The notes under the pieces were generated by a model. That model was not told where the DNA came from, did no database searches, and worked only from the letters and a program-made list of their open reading frames with translations. From Cellvibrio mixtus subsp. mixtus J3-8 (lineage in GTDB: Bacteria; Pseudomonadota; Gammaproteobacteria; Pseudomonadales; Cellvibrionaceae), in the NCBI RefSeq assembly GCF_000766945.1, contig NZ_KN266207.1:344062-408061 (forward strand): a stretch of 64,000 nt of DNA, read 5' to 3'. A program made the position numbers and the translations under genes. This document shows positions 41,664-51,480 of this stretch, piece by piece (positions within the stretch are counted from its first letter, which is position 1; every line of letters starts with the position of its first letter).

Positions 41664-41931
41664 AGAAGCTCTCTGTAGATTGGAAAATAATCAAAAACGG
41701 CGGGAAAGCGGAGAGGCAAACGGGTGCCTGTTTAAAAAGGCCGCAATGGTACCAATTTGGGGCTTTTCGGGCAATCAAACAGGCCTGTATAGATGTAAAA
41801 CTGTTGTTTTAAGCCATCGCCATGGAACAAGAGAGTAACAGTGTAATCTCAGGCCTGATATGATTCGGCGGCACAGCCGATTCCGGTCTGTTCATTATGA
41901 CAATAAGTATTTAAAAGACTTGTAAGCATTT

Positions 41932-43638
41932 ATGTACCATGAATTTTTTGGGCTGAAAGAACCCGCGTTTTCCATTGCCGTAAACCCGCGCTATCTCTTT
42001 ATGAGTGATCAGCATCGGGAGGCGTTGGCACACCTGCTTTACGGGATACAAAACGGTGGTTTTGTGATGCTGACTGGCGAAGTGGGAACCGGTAAAACGA
42101 CGATAATTCGCTGTTTGCTTGAGCAATTACCAGACAATACCGATATCGCCATTATTCTAAACCCCATGGCCAGCGCGCCTGAGTTGCTTTCTACTATCTG
42201 CGACGAATTGGGTGTGGGTTATATTGCCGATGAGCTAACAGTAAAAGTACTCACCGACGCACTCAATCAGTTTTTGCTGGATAACCATCGTAGAGGCCGC
42301 AAAACCGTTTTATTGATAGATGAAGCGCAACTACTAAAAGTGCCAGTGCTGGAGCAGATCCGATTGCTTACGAATCTGGAAACCACCACAGAAAAATTAT
42401 TACAAATTATGTTGGTGGGGCAGCCGGAATTAAAAAAATTACTGGCGCGTCCGGCCTTGCGCCAATTATCACAGCGCATCACTGCGCGTTTTCATTTGGA
42501 GGCGTTGAGCCTCGTTGAAACCAAGGCTTATATCTACCACCGCTTGAAAGTTGCCGGCATCGCCGATCACCAAATTCCATTCAGTGATTCTATTATTAAA
42601 AAAATTCACGAATTCAGTGGCGGTATTCCCCGTTTGATTAATGTAATTTGCGAACGTTTGTTATTAGGTGCCTACGCACAAAATCGCCATCAAATAGATA
42701 AACAAATTTTTGCCGCTGCGGTGAAAGAAGTTGCCGGAACTGCTACCCACCAGGAAGAAAAGGAAGCGGCTGCTTCGCGTACCTCCTGGCATGCTGTCTT
42801 TGTCGGGCTTGTATTAGTGGCAATGACAATAGTTTGGTTTTTAGTTCCGGATCATCCATCTGCAAATGCCGGCATGACGAACGCCCAGCACTCTTCAGTT
42901 GATACGAATGTATTAGCGGCGGGAAATGTATTGGATGCGCGGCGGGCTGCATCCAGCAACGTTGCATCATCAGTTACTTCAAAAACACCACACATAGAAA
43001 ATGTTTTAACCGCTGTTGCAACACGCGACCAGATTGCGGCACAACTGGCTTTGTTTAAATTTACTGGATTGAACGCAATTGATAAAAAATCTCCGTGCAC
43101 ATCATTGAATAAATCGACATATGAATGTGCCAAAGCCAGATTAGGTTCATGGGATGAATTAAAAGAATTGAATCGACCTGGAATAATGACACTTTCCACG
43201 TCCGATAAAAAATGGGTTTATGCATTGCTTATTGGTTTGAGTGAAGATCACGCGTTGTTTTTGGTTGATGGCGTGGAAAAAGTTATCACCTGGAGCGAAC
43301 TGGTTGCCCAATGGAATGGCGATTTTTTATATGTCTGGTCGCGTCCTGCGGGCTTTGAAGGAAGCTTGCAAGTAGGTGATCGGAGTGAGCTGGTAACCTG
43401 GGTTGCAGAGCAGTTCGCAAAGCTGGATCAGCAACCTGCACCCTTAACCCGGCAATTTTTTACTGACCGTTTGCAAAAGCGGATTGAGTTGTTCCAGGCC
43501 AACAATGGCATTATTCCCGATGGGATTTTTAATGAGCAAACCTTACGGCGTTTGAATGAAGCCTTGGGAATGGATAAACCCCTGGCAGAATTAAATGAAC
43601 AAAAACTTCAACAACATATCAAGGCTCAAGGGCTGTAG
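41932..43638 (+). CDS. gspA: ExeA/GspA-type ATPase with peptidoglycan-binding domain
   Basis: Inner-membrane ATPase that helps insert the type II secretin through peptidoglycan. The 568 residues contain an AAA domain (1-265; Walker A GEVGTGKTT 49-57, Walker B VLLIDEAQ 126-133, RITARFHL sensor), a membrane helix (about 278-298), a periplasmic C39-like segment (about 375-490) and a C-terminal peptidoglycan-binding repeat (LQKRIELFQANNGIIPDGIFNEQTLRRLN). The gene is coupled to gspB four bases later. The main gsp operon is not in the window. No clear Shine-Dalgarno precedes the ATG. The 41664-41931 gap is a divergent promoter region with nothing else I can support. Confidence 0.93.
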   Translation: MYHEFFGLKEPAFSIAVNPRYLFMSDQHREALAHLLYGIQNGGFVMLTGEVGTGKTTIIRCLLEQLPDNTDIAIILNPMASAPELLSTICDELGVGYIADELTVKVLTDALNQFLLDNHRRGRKTVLLIDEAQLLKVPVLEQIRLLTNLETTTEKLLQIMLVGQPELKKLLARPALRQLSQRITARFHLEALSLVETKAYIYHRLKVAGIADHQIPFSDSIIKKIHEFSGGIPRLINVICERLLLGAYAQNRHQIDKQIFAAAVKEVAGTATHQEEKEAAASRTSWHAVFVGLVLVAMTIVWFLVPDHPSANAGMTNAQHSSVDTNVLAAGNVLDARRAASSNVASSVTSKTPHIENVLTAVATRDQIAAQLALFKFTGLNAIDKKSPCTSLNKSTYECAKARLGSWDELKELNRPGIMTLSTSDKKWVYALLIGLSEDHALFLVDGVEKVITWSELVAQWNGDFLYVWSRPAGFEGSLQVGDRSELVTWVAEQFAKLDQQPAPLTRQFFTDRLQKRIELFQANNGIIPDGIFNEQTLRRLNEALGMDKPLAELNEQKLQQHIKAQGL

Positions 43639-43641
43639 TTT

Positions 43642-44466
43642 ATGTCACTCATTTTGGATGCCTTGAATCGCGCTGATAACGAGCGTAAGAACCAGGATAG
43701 CGTACCTGGTTTAAATACTGTCCATTCATCGACAGTGACCATTGTCGAAGAAAAAACCGGTAATAAATATGGATTGTATGTTGCTATTTTTTTTGCAGTC
43801 GTTGCGCTGATCGCTTCTGTTTATTGGTTTGTTGCCAAGCCAGGTGCTGCCACTGTTTCGCCCCCGCAGCCACAAGCTGATGCATCGTCGCAACCGTCAG
43901 TCGAGGAAAGCAGTCGGACCACAACAAAAGCAGAAGAGGTACAAACGATTGCTGAAACCAAGCCAGTCGAGTCAATAATATCTCCTAGGCCGACGGCAGC
44001 AGTTGAACAGCTTTATGCTGCTCCTGAGGCCCAGTCAGCCCCTTCTGCCGATCCGCAAATCAATGAGCTCTATACTGCTGAAGAACCAGCCGCTTCTGAA
44101 TCCATTGAAGATCCATTTGTTAATCTACCGGCTGTTGTCGAAGAGCCAACTCATATTACTAACACCGGGCGGGTCGCTGCCGAGACTTTACCGTCACGCA
44201 CGTTTGCCAATATTGTGAATGTTCAGGATTTTAATGAGTTGCCCTGGAATACCAAACAACAAATTCCTACCATTAGTTACCAGCGGCATAATTTTTTAGC
44301 AGGCGGTGTAAGCACTGTTGTCATTAACGGACAAACATTAGGTGTTGGAAATATTGCTGCATCGAGCCAATTAGTTGTACAAGAAATATTTGAGGATGGT
44401 GTTGTGCTTAAACGTGGGAATGTGATTTTTAAATTACGAGCGCTGAATGGCTGGATCAACATGTAA
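43642..44466 (+). CDS. gspB: General secretion pathway protein B
   Basis: Partner of ExeA/GspA. The 274 residues start with the family signature MSLILDALNRADNERK, followed by a membrane helix (about 44-62), a long Pro/Ala/Glu/Ser-rich periplasmic linker (about 65-190) and the conserved C-terminal domain (ISYQRHNFLAGGVSTVVINGQTL to RNVIFKLRALNGWINM-like end). It begins four bases after gspA and ends at a strong terminator, so the two form a complete operon. Confidence 0.92.
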   Translation: MSLILDALNRADNERKNQDSVPGLNTVHSSTVTIVEEKTGNKYGLYVAIFFAVVALIASVYWFVAKPGAATVSPPQPQADASSQPSVEESSRTTTKAEEVQTIAETKPVESIISPRPTAAVEQLYAAPEAQSAPSADPQINELYTAEEPAASESIEDPFVNLPAVVEEPTHITNTGRVAAETLPSRTFANIVNVQDFNELPWNTKQQIPTISYQRHNFLAGGVSTVVINGQTLGVGNIAASSQLVVQEIFEDGVVLKRGNVIFKLRALNGWINM

Positions 44467-44486
44467 TGAAATTTGCAGCCTATAAA

Positions 44487-44522
44487 AATAATAAAGGAGC
44501 CAATCGGCTCCTTTATTATTTT
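44487..44522. terminator. Bidirectional terminator between gspB and bfr
   Basis: Perfect 15-bp stem (AATAATAAAGGAGCC and its complement) with loop AATC. It works for gspB and, on the other strand, for bfr. Confidence 0.93.
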
Positions 44523-44542
44523 GGTAAGAGATGCAATGGAAA

Positions 44543-45013
44543 TTAACCTTCCATTTTGGCTTGCAGGTAATTTTGAATTCCCACTTTACCAATTAACGAC
44601 AATTGGGTTTCGAGCCAATCTACGTGTTCTTCTTCAGATTCCAGAATGCTTTTCAATAAATCGCGGCTAATGAAGTCACGTACGCCTTCACAGATGAGAA
44701 TGCCATCACGCAGATCCGGAATAGCTCTCAGTTCCAGTGTTAAATCACATTTGAGCATTTCTTCAGTATCTTCACCGATATGCAATTTGCCTAAGTCTTG
44801 CAGATTCGGCAAACCTTCGAGAAATAGGATGCGTTCGATCAATGCATCGGCATGTTTCATTTCATCGATGGACTCATGGTATTCGTGGTCGGCCAGTTCT
44901 TTCAGGCCCCAATCTTTATACATACGGGAGTGAAGGAAATACTGGTTAATAGCTACAAGCTCATTACCCAGCACTTTGTTTAATACGGCGATAACTTGTG
45001 GATCACCTTTCAT
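44543..45013 (-). CDS. bfr: Bacterioferritin
   Basis: Heme-containing 24-mer that stores iron. The 156 residues carry all ferroxidase ligands at the expected numbers: Glu18, Glu51, His54, Glu94, Glu127 and His130, plus the heme ligand Met52 ([18 protein letters not shown]). It therefore looks like a fully active heme-and-ferroxidase subunit. The associated ferredoxin gene bfd lies 145 bases upstream on the same strand. Confidence 0.98.
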   Translation of the reverse strand: MKGDPQVIAVLNKVLGNELVAINQYFLHSRMYKDWGLKELADHEYHESIDEMKHADALIERILFLEGLPNLQDLGKLHIGEDTEEMLKCDLTLELRAIPDLRDGILICEGVRDFISRDLLKSILESEEEHVDWLETQLSLIGKVGIQNYLQAKMEG

Positions 45014-45158
45014 GGTGCTCTCCTTATGGGCTAAAACAGAAACAAAGTCTGGCCTTAAGGGAGAGTGATGTCAAGCGGAAGTGTTTTCTAAGTGATTGAT
45101 GTTGAAGGAAAAAATACTGAAAATGGCAACGATTTAGATTTGTGTTTGTGTGGCTTTA

Positions 45159-45368
45159 TCAAGCCACAGCATAAAATTGGGGCAGGCCATTGATCATCGG
45201 GGTGACGCTTAATGCTTCATCAAGGAGTTCGCGCGTCATTACAGAACATTTACCACATTGGCTGGCAACACCTAATGCCTTACGCAATTGACCAAGAGAG
45301 CTGGCCCCATCATTGATAGCTGCTTTGATTTGGCGGTCAGTAATACCCTTGCATACACAAACGTACAT
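45159..45368 (-). CDS. bfd: Bacterioferritin-associated ferredoxin
   Basis: A 69-residue [2Fe-2S] protein that reduces the bacterioferritin heme to release iron. The four cluster Cys are in place: Cys4 and Cys6 (MYVCVCKGIT), Cys38 and Cys41 (SQCGKCSVM). I start at ATG 45368 because the cluster motif must be near the N-terminus; an upstream in-frame ATG (45449) adds 27 unrelated residues. A Fur-like box lies about 70 bases upstream, as expected for a gene induced on iron starvation. Confidence 0.95.
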   Translation of the reverse strand: MYVCVCKGITDRQIKAAINDGASSLGQLRKALGVASQCGKCSVMTRELLDEALSVTPMINGLPQFYAVA

Positions 45369-45433
45369 AAACGGAAAGCTCTGATTAAGTGGTTTTAGAT
45401 GAACAAACATCAACCACTTAAATTTAATGTTAA

Positions 45434-45448
45434 TGATAATTGGTGTCA
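45434..45448. promoter_or_regulatory. Fur-like box upstream of bfd
   Basis: TGATAAT is a perfect half-site, then one base and GGTGTCA, a weaker half; 11 of 14 match the 7-1-7 pattern. The rest of the 45369-45741 gap holds the peroxiredoxin promoter and nothing else I can name. Confidence 0.5.
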
Positions 45449-45580
45449 ATAGGTGCTGAGATAAATTCCTGTTTGAAATAATTTTTTATTCGTTAATATA
45501 ACCCAACCAATGTTTGATGATAATTACGCCAATGTTTTTGTAATAGCGGCACTCTTGTAAGCGTTATATACAAAATCAAT

Positions 45581-45608
45581 ATGACACTCACTATGGTCTG
45601 TGTATGAT
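45581..45608 (+). promoter_or_regulatory. Likely promoter of the peroxiredoxin gene
   Basis: ATGACA, 16 bases, TATGAT: five of six matches in each hexamer. It would give a leader of about 125 bases. Confidence 0.5.
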
Positions 45609-45741
45609 AGCGGCGCACTATCAATAAATACCATTCAATCAATAACTGGCCATAAATTATTCATACAAATTGAATACACTCATGGCCGCTGAAACAGGTA
45701 TTTATTCACCGATTAACCTATCAACCATCAGGAGCATTGTT

Positions 45742-46344
45742 ATGGGCGTATTAGTAGGTAAAAAAGCACCGGATTTTACTGCAGCAGCAGTATTGGCAAA
45801 CGGCGAGATCGTAGACGGTTACAACTTCGCAGCTGCTACCAAGGGCAAAAAAGCAGTTGTGTTCTTCTATCCTTTGGACTTCACCTTTGTATGTCCATCT
45901 GAACTGCTGGCATTTGACCACCGCGTGGAAGAGTTCAAAAAACGCAATGTAGAAGTAATTGGTGTTTCTATTGATTCCCAATTCACCCACAACGCATGGC
46001 GTAATACTCCAGTAAATGAAGGTGGTATTGGTCCGGTTAAATACACATTGGTTGCTGACGTTAAGCACGAGATTGCCAAGGCATTCGATGTAGAGTCTGC
46101 TGACGGTGTTGCTTTCCGCGGTACTTTCATCATTGACGAAGCGGGTGTTGTGCGTTCGCAAATCGTTAACGACCTGCCAATTGGTCGCAATATCGATGAA
46201 ACTATCCGTACTGTTGATGCATTGATTTTCCACGAGCAACACGGTGAAGTTTGTCCTGCTGGCTGGAAAGATGGTGATAAAGGTATGGATGCATCGCCAG
46301 AAGGTGTTGCTAAATATCTGGCTGAGCACGCAGATAAACTCTAG
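45742..46344 (+). CDS. Typical 2-Cys peroxiredoxin (Prx1/AhpC group)
   Basis: Reduces hydrogen peroxide and organic hydroperoxides. The 200 residues have the peroxidatic Cys51 in [13 protein letters not shown] and the resolving Cys171 in HGEVCPAGW, the typical 2-Cys pattern. The C-terminal tail ([10 protein letters not shown]) resembles the eukaryote-like Prx1 group. No ahpF is nearby, so the electron donor is likely thioredoxin (inference). The start is ATG 45742 behind AGGAG; an in-frame ATG at 45670 precedes an unlikely extension. The location beside bfr/bfd fits iron and peroxide defence. Confidence 0.95.
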   Translation: MGVLVGKKAPDFTAAAVLANGEIVDGYNFAAATKGKKAVVFFYPLDFTFVCPSELLAFDHRVEEFKKRNVEVIGVSIDSQFTHNAWRNTPVNEGGIGPVKYTLVADVKHEIAKAFDVESADGVAFRGTFIIDEAGVVRSQIVNDLPIGRNIDETIRTVDALIFHEQHGEVCPAGWKDGDKGMDASPEGVAKYLAEHADKL

Positions 46345-46370
46345 GTTTTACTTTTAGAGCCTGGTCTTGT

Positions 46371-46398
46371 AAAAAGCCCGGTCAATGCCGGGCTTTTT
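46371..46398 (+). terminator. Terminator of the peroxiredoxin gene
   Basis: AAAAAGCCCGG / CCGGGCTTTTT with a six-base loop. Confidence 0.93.
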
Positions 46399-46427
46399 AT
46401 TGGCGAGCTTATTTGCGGGAAATCACC

Positions 46428-47117
46428 ATGTCTGAAACCACAAAAAAAATAGATCTCCATCCAAGTTGGTTAAATCATCTTGCGAATGAATTTGAACAAC
46501 CTTACATGAAACAGCTTAAAGCGTTTCTACTCGCAGAGAAGCAGCAGGGAAAGGTGATATATCCTGCCTCTAAAAATATATTCAATGCATTTAACAGCAC
46601 ACCGCTGGATCAGGTAAAGGTTGTTATCCTGGGGCAAGACCCATATCACGGTCCTAACCAGGCACATGGCCTCTGCTTTTCGGTGCAACCGGGTATTCCT
46701 GCTCCGCCATCGTTACAGAATATGTTCAAGGAGTTGCATCGGGATTTGGGGGGGGCTATTCCGCCGCACGGGTGCCTTCAGGCATGGGCCAACCAGGGTG
46801 TGCTATTGCTTAATGCGACCTTGACTGTAGAGCAGGCAAGGGCTGGTTCGCATCAGGGCAGAGGGTGGGAAATTTTTACCGATAAAGCAATTCAACTTGT
46901 TAATGAGCAATGCCAGGGGGTTGTGTTCCTATTGTGGGGTAGTTATGCCCAAAAGAAAGCGGCGTTCATTGATCCCCGCAAACATCTAATCCTTAAGGCC
47001 CCGCATCCTTCACCGTTATCAGCACATCGTGGATTTATTGGTTGTGGGCACTTCTCAAAAGCCAACCAGTATTTACAGCAGATCAATAAAGCACCAATCA
47101 ATTGGCAGTTGCCTTAA
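46428..47117 (+). CDS. ung: Uracil-DNA glycosylase
   Basis: Removes uracil from DNA, the first step of base-excision repair. The 229 residues contain motif A GQDPYHG (69-75, with the catalytic Asp71), the uracil-pocket LCFS and the DNA-intercalation loop [11 protein letters not shown] with its His. The ATG at 46428 has GGGA eight bases upstream, while the open frame reaches further to a non-ATG codon. It is monocistronic. Confidence 0.98.
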   Translation: MSETTKKIDLHPSWLNHLANEFEQPYMKQLKAFLLAEKQQGKVIYPASKNIFNAFNSTPLDQVKVVILGQDPYHGPNQAHGLCFSVQPGIPAPPSLQNMFKELHRDLGGAIPPHGCLQAWANQGVLLLNATLTVEQARAGSHQGRGWEIFTDKAIQLVNEQCQGVVFLLWGSYAQKKAAFIDPRKHLILKAPHPSPLSAHRGFIGCGHFSKANQYLQQINKAPINWQLP

Positions 47118-47212
47118 GTCCTTAGAAAATAAAACATTTATTGTTTTTTTGACTATAAGTTAAAGGTGATATTTTCCGCCAATCTTTACACTGGATTCCT
47201 TTTTTAAATAAT

Positions 47213-47226
47213 TGACAGCGCTGTCA
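47213..47226. promoter_or_regulatory. LacI-type palindromic operator over a -35 box
   Basis: Perfect 14-base palindrome TGACAGCGCTGTCA with the central CG typical of LacI-family operators. It overlaps TTGACA (47212-47217), a consensus -35, with a weak TAGTTT at -10 spacing (47235-47240). A repressor bound here would block transcription of the TonB receptor. The rest of the 47118-47497 gap is an A/T-rich leader of about 250 bases in which I see nothing else. Confidence 0.65.
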
Positions 47227-47497
47227 CATAGTAGTAGTTTTGTGCGCAATCTAAATGTAGTGGATGTGAGATGTGTCTCATCAAATCACCAAATAACATT
47301 TATCTGTAAAAAAGATTCTGTTTTTCTTTTGTATTTTAAAAAGTGTTCTAGAGTAAAAATCAAAATAACTAGACCAGCAGAGAGGATTCGCCTTCATTCC
47401 GAAAGCGAAAATGTTTGAACACCAGGCCACAGATTGCCGGGTTTTCAGGCATGTGTGTACCGGAAAATAATTCCTGACGATAATAAAGGAGAGCTCC

Positions 47498-50400
47498 ATG
47501 TACAAAACTATAAGCTTTAAGAAAAAACTCCTGGCTACCGCAGTTGCATCTGCAGCTGTAGCGGCCAGCTTCAGTGGTCTGACTTACGCTCAAGACGATT
47601 CAGTTGAAGAAGTAATGGTGACTGGTATTCGCGGTTCTTTGACTCGTGCAGTCGATGTCAAGCGTGACGCAGCGGGTGTTGTTGATGCCATCTCTTCGGA
47701 AGACCTCGGCAAAATGCCAGATTCAAACCTGGCTGAATCGTTACAGCGCATCACCGGTATTTCTATTGATCGTAATAATGGCGAAGGTGCCAAGATTACT
47801 TCTCGTGGTTTCGGCCCACAATACAACCTGGTTACTCTGAATGGCCGACAATTGTCATCAGCGTCTGTAATTGAAGGCGGTGACGTTGAAAGCACCCGCT
47901 CATTTGATATGAGCAATATTGCCTCTGAATCTGTTTCAGGTGTGCAAGTGTACAAAACTGGCAAGGCAAGTGTTCCTACCGGTGGTATTGGCGCAACGAT
48001 AAACCTGTCCACTGCCAAGCCATTCGATTATGAAGGCTTTAAAGCATCGGTTGGTGGTAAGGCGTTAATGGATGAGTCTAACGACACTGGTGATGATGTT
48101 ACTCCAGAAGTGTCTGGTTTCGTTAGTTGGTCTGATGAGATGTTTGGGGCATCATTGTCATTAGCTCATCAAGAACGTGACAGCGCTCGCTCTGGTTTTG
48201 CCAATAGTGGTTGGGGTGATAGACGCCAATACTATCCAGGCGGCGCCATATTCAACAATGGTTATTCTGCGGACGCGGTTATAATTAACGAACCAACTAA
48301 ACTTGATCCACTTGTTCCCAATTCTGGTGAAGTGGCTACACGTCTCCAGGAAGCGAATTTTTTCCATACTGATACGACACGTGAGCGTGACAACGCTTTG
48401 TTGACATTGCAATTCAGACCCACTGATAAGATCACCGCCACGCTTGACTACCTGAATGTAGAAACTAAAACCCAATCGCTGCACAGCATTTACTCTTTAT
48501 GGTTCTCTGACGGTGCATGGGCAACGAATGGTGCGAAGTGGGATGACAGCACAATCACTACGTCTCCTGTTTACATGTGGCAGTCTAACTACAATGTGAA
48601 TCCAGTGACTGGCGTAGGCACATATTCCCCTCGTGATATCGCGCTGAAAAACTCCTTACGTTCAGTTAAGAGCAAATTGGATGACGTAGGCCTTAACGTA
48701 GCGTTTGATGTTACCGATGAGTTGAGCCTTGCACTTGACGTTCACCGCTCCAAAGCAAGTGCAACTCCTTGGGATGCGCCGGGCACAAACATTACGCTTG
48801 GCATAGGCGTAAACACGTTGATTGGCCAAGGTTTGGACATGAGTGGTGATTTGCCTCTTATTGCTAGTGTTCTCAATAACGGTAGCATCAAGAAGAGCGA
48901 TGTGGGTTCTACCATTAGCCAGTTGGTTAGTGCTCGTTCCTGGCAAGAAGTTACCCAGGGTAAGGTTTCTGGTGAGTACCAGTTTTCAGACTCAGGCTCT
49001 ATTAACTTTGGTATAGATGCACAGCAAACCGAATCAATTCAAAGGCAATCCGACATTGGTAACGCAACAATGAAGGGGGGTTGGAGTGTTGCAGCAGCGG
49101 GTGATATTAATCCTGATTGGTTTGAGTTGATTAATTTCAACGATTATTTTGATGGTTATAACTCTAACTTGTCAGCTGCAAGCAAGGATTTCTTTTCAAG
49201 CGTAGGTTACAACGGTGATAAAGCTACATCAGATATTACTGGTGTGCGCGTTACCAACTTTAATGCGGTGGCTAAGCAAATGTTTGCTGAATCTCCGGAT
49301 AAGGTTCCCTATGCAGCTGCTAAAATCGACGGTACTGACCGTAAGATTGTTGAAGATATCCAGGCCGCCTACGTTGAAACCAACCTAGATGGCACCTTGG
49401 GTGATATGGAGGTGAATGTTTCTGCTGGTGTTCGTTATGAAAGAACCGATGTAGAGTCTTATTCACGTGTATCTCCAAGAGAGATCACGTGGACTGCCGA
49501 TAGGGATTTCAACAATCGTGCTATTGGGGCGGCTGATTCTCTCCCGTATACCGTTAGCGATTATCATTATGCCAATGTGCTTCCCAATCTGGACTTAACC
49601 TTCCATATCAGTGATGAACTGATTGCTCGTGCGTCAACCAGTAAAACGATCTCTCGTGCAAGCTACAACCAGTTACAAATGGGTGCAGCAGGCAATGCAG
49701 CAAGAGGTCCAGTATTGGCTGGCGGCTTACCGGGTCTTAGTAGCGACGGTAACGTTAAGCTGAAGCCAATTGAGTCCAACAACCTGGACTTGTCGCTTGA
49801 ATATTACTTCAACGATTCTGATTATGTTTCTATTGGTTTCTTCGATAAGCGTGTACCTAACTTCATTGGTTCAGAAGATACTACGGTTACTTACGCAGGC
49901 ACATTGGATCCAAGTGCTGGTCCACGTGCAATCGCCGCTGCAAATGCATTGAGGGCTGCTGGTCTTGCAGTAACTGACAGAAACTTGTTTGAACAGGTGG
50001 CCAGGATGAACGGCACCGATAAGGGTTGCGTGAATACCGGGACAGATAAAACATTGTGTGGTGCGGGAGGCATTGCTTCGGGCACTGAAGAGGGTTACTT
50101 GAAGTACAGTAACGGTGTAGATATTGTTGCTGTAGCAGGTGATCCAGGTGTTACCAATATCACTACCGTACCTGTAAACTCTCAAGATGCTGTGTTGAAC
50201 GGTTGGGAATTCGCAGGTCAACACTTCTTCGGCGATAGTGGTTTTGGTATTCAAGCTAACTACACAATCGTTAATAGCGATTTTAGCTACGACCTCAACT
50301 CAGCACCAGGCGCTGCTACTCAATTTGCGCTGACTGGCTTGAGTGATTCGGCTAACGTGGTTGGTATCTACGAAAAAAATCAATGGCAAGCACGTATTGC

Positions 50401-50644
50401 GTACAACTGGCGCGACAAGTTCCTGAGTAATGCAAACTTCAACGGTGAGCCTGAGTTTACAGAAGACTACGGTCAGGTTGACTTTAATATAGGCTACAAA
50501 ATTACTGATGATTTCACGGTAGCTTTGGAAGGTACTAACGTGCTAGGTGATGACAAGAAAGTTTATGGTCGTACCAAGCAGCAAGTAAGAACTGTCGATG
50601 TGTTAGAGGCTCGTTATGCGCTTTCTGCGCGTTACAATTTCTAA
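47498..50644 (+). CDS. Large TonB-dependent receptor, Xanthomonas/Caulobacter carbohydrate type
   Basis: Outer-membrane active transporter of 1048 residues, larger than the siderophore receptors (about 790-810). A signal peptide (about 1-31, cut after TYA) is followed by a TonB box (VEEVMVTGIRGS), the plug (DAISSEDLGKMPDSNLAESLQRITGISIDR, ITSRGFGPQYNLVTLNGRQL) and a long barrel ending ARYALSARYNF. This N-terminal pattern marks the group that imports plant or marine glycans and other nutrients. A LacI-type operator upstream supports control by a sugar or similar inducer. AAGGAGA precedes the ATG. It heads the SapC/halogenase cassette. Confidence 0.9.
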   Translation: MYKTISFKKKLLATAVASAAVAASFSGLTYAQDDSVEEVMVTGIRGSLTRAVDVKRDAAGVVDAISSEDLGKMPDSNLAESLQRITGISIDRNNGEGAKITSRGFGPQYNLVTLNGRQLSSASVIEGGDVESTRSFDMSNIASESVSGVQVYKTGKASVPTGGIGATINLSTAKPFDYEGFKASVGGKALMDESNDTGDDVTPEVSGFVSWSDEMFGASLSLAHQERDSARSGFANSGWGDRRQYYPGGAIFNNGYSADAVIINEPTKLDPLVPNSGEVATRLQEANFFHTDTTRERDNALLTLQFRPTDKITATLDYLNVETKTQSLHSIYSLWFSDGAWATNGAKWDDSTITTSPVYMWQSNYNVNPVTGVGTYSPRDIALKNSLRSVKSKLDDVGLNVAFDVTDELSLALDVHRSKASATPWDAPGTNITLGIGVNTLIGQGLDMSGDLPLIASVLNNGSIKKSDVGSTISQLVSARSWQEVTQGKVSGEYQFSDSGSINFGIDAQQTESIQRQSDIGNATMKGGWSVAAAGDINPDWFELINFNDYFDGYNSNLSAASKDFFSSVGYNGDKATSDITGVRVTNFNAVAKQMFAESPDKVPYAAAKIDGTDRKIVEDIQAAYVETNLDGTLGDMEVNVSAGVRYERTDVESYSRVSPREITWTADRDFNNRAIGAADSLPYTVSDYHYANVLPNLDLTFHISDELIARASTSKTISRASYNQLQMGAAGNAARGPVLAGGLPGLSSDGNVKLKPIESNNLDLSLEYYFNDSDYVSIGFFDKRVPNFIGSEDTTVTYAGTLDPSAGPRAIAAANALRAAGLAVTDRNLFEQVARMNGTDKGCVNTGTDKTLCGAGGIASGTEEGYLKYSNGVDIVAVAGDPGVTNITTVPVNSQDAVLNGWEFAGQHFFGDSGFGIQANYTIVNSDFSYDLNSAPGAATQFALTGLSDSANVVGIYEKNQWQARIAYNWRDKFLSNANFNGEPEFTEDYGQVDFNIGYKITDDFTVALEGTNVLGDDKKVYGRTKQQVRTVDVLEARYALSARYNF

Positions 50645-50667
50645 TAGTCATTGATGTAAGTAAAGAG

Positions 50668-50696
50668 AATGCCGCTCCTTTGAGCGGCATTTTTTT
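50668..50696 (+). terminator. Terminator or attenuator after the TonB receptor
   Basis: AATGCCGCTC / GAGCGGCATT with loop CTTT and six T. The next gene starts 43 bases later, so the cassette genes would need read-through or an own promoter. A direct repeat TTTTTAGGTCA follows (50692-50702 and 50707-50717). Confidence 0.9.
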
Positions 50697-50738
50697 AGGT
50701 CACGCATTTTTAGGTCAAGTGAGAAAACGGAACATAAA

Positions 50739-51455
50739 ATGAAAAACTTTCAACCGCTAAACGTTGAGCAACATAAAAATCTTGGATATACAGAAAAATA
50801 CGGCTCTTCATACGGACACCAGGTCGGCGCAGTGATGATATTGCCTAATGAATTTGCCAAAGCTCAACGAGAATACCCAATTTTGTTTCGTAAAGATTCT
50901 GAGACTGGCCGCTTTTTGCCAGTAGTCTTATTGGGATTTGAAGAGCATGAAAATCTCCTCCTTGATGAGAACTCAAATTGGAGTACACGTTACATTCCTC
51001 TCGCTGTGAAGCAGGGTCCTTTTATTATTGGGCTTCAGCAACAAGAAACAGAACAAAGGCTCGTTGTTTATGTGGATCTAAATGATTCAAGAATCCAGCC
51101 AAACGTAACTCCTGCACTTTTCAAGGATGATGGCACTAGCTCCACAACCTTAAATGACGTAAGAGATGTGTTGCTGGCGCGCCATAAAGGTTCAGAGCTA
51201 CTTGAGCCTATGATTGAAGCCTTTTTAAAATACGATCTTCTTGAGCGGGTTAGGTTGGAAATTGATTTAGGTCATGGGACTACGATTAAATTTGATGCCG
51301 GTTATACAGTGCACATTGAAAAGCTAACTGCATTGGAAAATGATGCAGTAGTTGAATTGCACAGATCCGGGTTCTTGTCACTTGCCTATAATGTTGCTGA
51401 CTCTGTGAATAATATTCAACGTTTGATTGATATCAAAAACGCAAAAACGAAGTAA
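50739..51455 (+). CDS. SapC-family protein
   Basis: A 238-residue cytoplasmic protein of the SapC family (PF07277), without signal peptide or membrane helix. Typical stretches are GAVMILPNEFAKAQREYPILFRK, LPVVLLGFEEHENLLLDE, RYIPLAVKQGPFI and the C-terminal VVELHRSGFLSLAYNVADSVNNIQRLIDIKN. The name comes from a peptide-resistance locus, but the biochemical role is not known. The family regularly sits between carbohydrate-type TonB receptors and tryptophan-halogenase-like genes, as here. The next gene starts 25 bases downstream. Confidence 0.88.
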   Translation: MKNFQPLNVEQHKNLGYTEKYGSSYGHQVGAVMILPNEFAKAQREYPILFRKDSETGRFLPVVLLGFEEHENLLLDENSNWSTRYIPLAVKQGPFIIGLQQQETEQRLVVYVDLNDSRIQPNVTPALFKDDGTSSTTLNDVRDVLLARHKGSELLEPMIEAFLKYDLLERVRLEIDLGHGTTIKFDAGYTVHIEKLTALENDAVVELHRSGFLSLAYNVADSVNNIQRLIDIKNAKTK

Positions 51456-51480
51456 GTTAGCCTACGAACAATCAATAAAA

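Noticed and set aside
41664-41931. Glycine riboswitch upstream of gcvP
   Set aside because: No tandem glycine-aptamer core is readable on the minus strand; GC-rich words on the plus strand do not fold into the consensus.
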